From Basidiobolus meristosporus CBS 931.73 (taxonomy: Eukaryota; Basidiobolomycota; Basidiobolomycetes; Basidiobolales; Basidiobolaceae), in the NCBI GenBank assembly GCA_002104905.1, contig MCFE01000603.1, forward strand, positions 1 through 54,151: a stretch of DNA of 54,151 nt. The letters are read 5' to 3'. Numbering within the stretch: position 1 is the first letter of the stretch; every line of letters starts with the position of its first letter. The translations under genes were made by a program, and so were the position numbers. Positions 53,359-54,151 of the stretch are shown one piece after another. Below the pieces are notes generated by a model that was given only the letters and a program-made list of their open reading frames with translations, had not been told where the DNA came from and did no database searches.

Positions 53359-54151
53359 GATATGATGGAATATAAGTCAACTTGTATAGATTCTGATCTC
53401 TGATGCCCAAAGCAATATGAGCACCATTTTGATCAGTGATCCTGCATCCAGAATTGTCAAAACTGAAACTGAGTCCTTCTGCTGTGGCCTTGCTTACAGA
53501 GAGTAGGTTCTTGGCTATTTCTGGTACATAGAGTACTTCTTTAAAGGTCAGTGTATGGCTTCCTTCACTGCTTCTAAGGTTTACTTGGATAGTTCCTTCT
53601 CCCACTGCATCAAGTGTTCTATTGTCACCCATGAAAACCTTCTTAATTGGAATTTCTTGATATTGGGTAAAAAGTTCTTTTTGGTGTGTAAAGTGTTGAG
53701 AAGCTCCAGAGTCAATATACCACGTCTGAGAATCCTTGTTTGTGGTCATATTTAGTGCAGATATGAATAGTCTATCTTCAGTTGTTGCAGCATTTCCATA
53801 TTCAGGCTTCTTTTGCTGATAATCTCTCTTTTTGAAACACCGGTCTGATGTGTGTCCTTTCCTTTTGCAGTAGTTGCAAAATAGGTTGCTGTTGCCTTTG
53901 TAGGGTCTTGGGTACCTCCTTTGTTGGTTATCATTGCTTATTAAAGCATTTTCTTCTTCCTTCTTATTGGCGCTTGATTTTCTTAATTCTTCATCCAGGA
54001 GCCTTCCATATACGTAATTTAAGGTCAAATCTTCAGTTCTGGACTCTAGGGCTGATACAAGGCCCTGAAACTTGTCTGTCAGGCTATTCAGGATGGTAAC
54101 TATCACATCCTCATCAGTAGTTGGTACGCCCACAGATTCCATCTCATCTAC
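53339..54151 (-). CDS. Copia K gag (C-terminal) and protease
   Basis: Open from the window edge to 53339. Gag C-terminal region (ALESRTEDLTLNYVYGRLLD), a canonical CCHC zinc knuckle (CNYCKRKGHTSDRC, residues ~89-102 from the Met at 54142), then aspartic protease with WYIDSGASQHFT (D ~144) and KNLLSVSKATAEGLSF. The knuckle binds element RNA and the protease cuts the polyprotein. The last ~5 codons are out of frame because of the extra A near 53358. Gag continues upstream past the window. Confidence 0.9.
   Translation of the reverse strand, partial: VDEMESVGVPTTDEDVIVTILNSLTDKFQGLVSALESRTEDLTLNYVYGRLLDEELRKSSANKKEEENALISNDNQQRRYPRPYKGNSNLFCNYCKRKGHTSDRCFKKRDYQQKKPEYGNAATTEDRLFISALNMTTNKDSQTWYIDSGASQHFTHQKELFTQYQEIPIKKVFMGDNRTLDAVGEGTIQVNLRSSEGSHTLTFKEVLYVPEIAKNLLSVSKATAEGLSFSFDNSGCRITDQNGAHIALGIRDQNLYKLTYIPSYLGSQYK

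Larger units (their letters stand above)
50247..54151 (-). mobile_element. Copia K: best-preserved Ty1/copia element, runs off the window
   Basis: The 3' LTR (50247-50596) is inserted in the LTR of J after GTTTT. The internal region has no in-frame stop inside its coding blocks but has three single-base indels, near 51757, 52813 and 53358. Its 5' end, including gag start and 5' LTR, lies beyond 54151. All catalytic motifs are present, so its source was probably active. Confidence 0.9.

Noticed and set aside
1-54151. tRNA genes, rRNA and CRISPR arrays.
   Set aside because: I saw no cloverleaf-like A and B box arrangement, no rRNA core words and no regularly spaced short repeats.

Overview
The window is a repeat graveyard. 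I find no host gene, rRNA, tRNA or CRISPR. It is AT-rich and made almost entirely of nested and decayed transposable elements: at least ten Ty1/copia copies or fragments of one main family, one diverged copia relative, two Ty3/gypsy remnants, several solo LTRs, two copies of a two-gene tnp2 (EnSpm/CACTA-like) DNA transposon, and two copies plus one relic of a two-gene PIF/Harbinger-like DNA transposon. The tnp2 type, the mix of elements and strong CpG decay suggest a filamentous fungus, most likely a basidiomycete. That is inference from transposon type only; no host gene anchors it.

Layout. 1-3203: PIF/Harbinger-like copy H1, whose second ORF is split by LTR-like element X'. 3204-3576: old gypsy-like debris. 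3577-6370: copia A (minus). 6371-12482: LTR-like X2, split by full-length copia B (6467-11153) and by solo LTR S (11193-11561). 12483-14847: gypsy G1 tail, whose 3' LTR is hit by an inverted solo LTR. 14848-17080: two tnp2-element second-ORF ends tail to tail. 17074-17396: copia RT scrap. 17400-21762: tnp2 element E1, two divergent genes. 21763-23165: diverged copia L. 23190-24640: gypsy G2 debris. 24811-33020: tnp2 element E2, split by complete H2 (25310-28727) and X1 (29612-30974). 33020-36585: copia scrap, LTR-like Y, deleted copia C, copia INT scrap, Y again inverted, and a Harbinger-like relic. 36585-49955: outer copia F (plus), containing D2 (minus), containing F2 (plus), containing X3. 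49956-50246: copia J (minus), hit by F and by K. 50247 to the end: copia K, the best preserved element.

How the parts work. The copia elements encode one Gag-protease-integrase-RT-RNase H polyprotein between ~350-bp LTRs (TGTTGTA...TACAACA in either reading). The primer-binding site abuts the 5' LTR and matches the anticodon arm of initiator tRNA-Met, which implies half-tRNA priming. The two DNA transposon types each carry a transposase and a divergently transcribed second ORF of unknown function around a shared intergenic promoter region.

Two signals stand out. First, paired copies differ mainly by CG to TG or CA transitions, which accounts for several TGA stops (ancestral CGA). Second, once that decay is read backwards, three insertions of the X/X' family are flanked by 4-bp duplications that reconstruct to CG-centred palindromes (CCGG, ACGT, GCGC), suggesting an integration preference for such sites.
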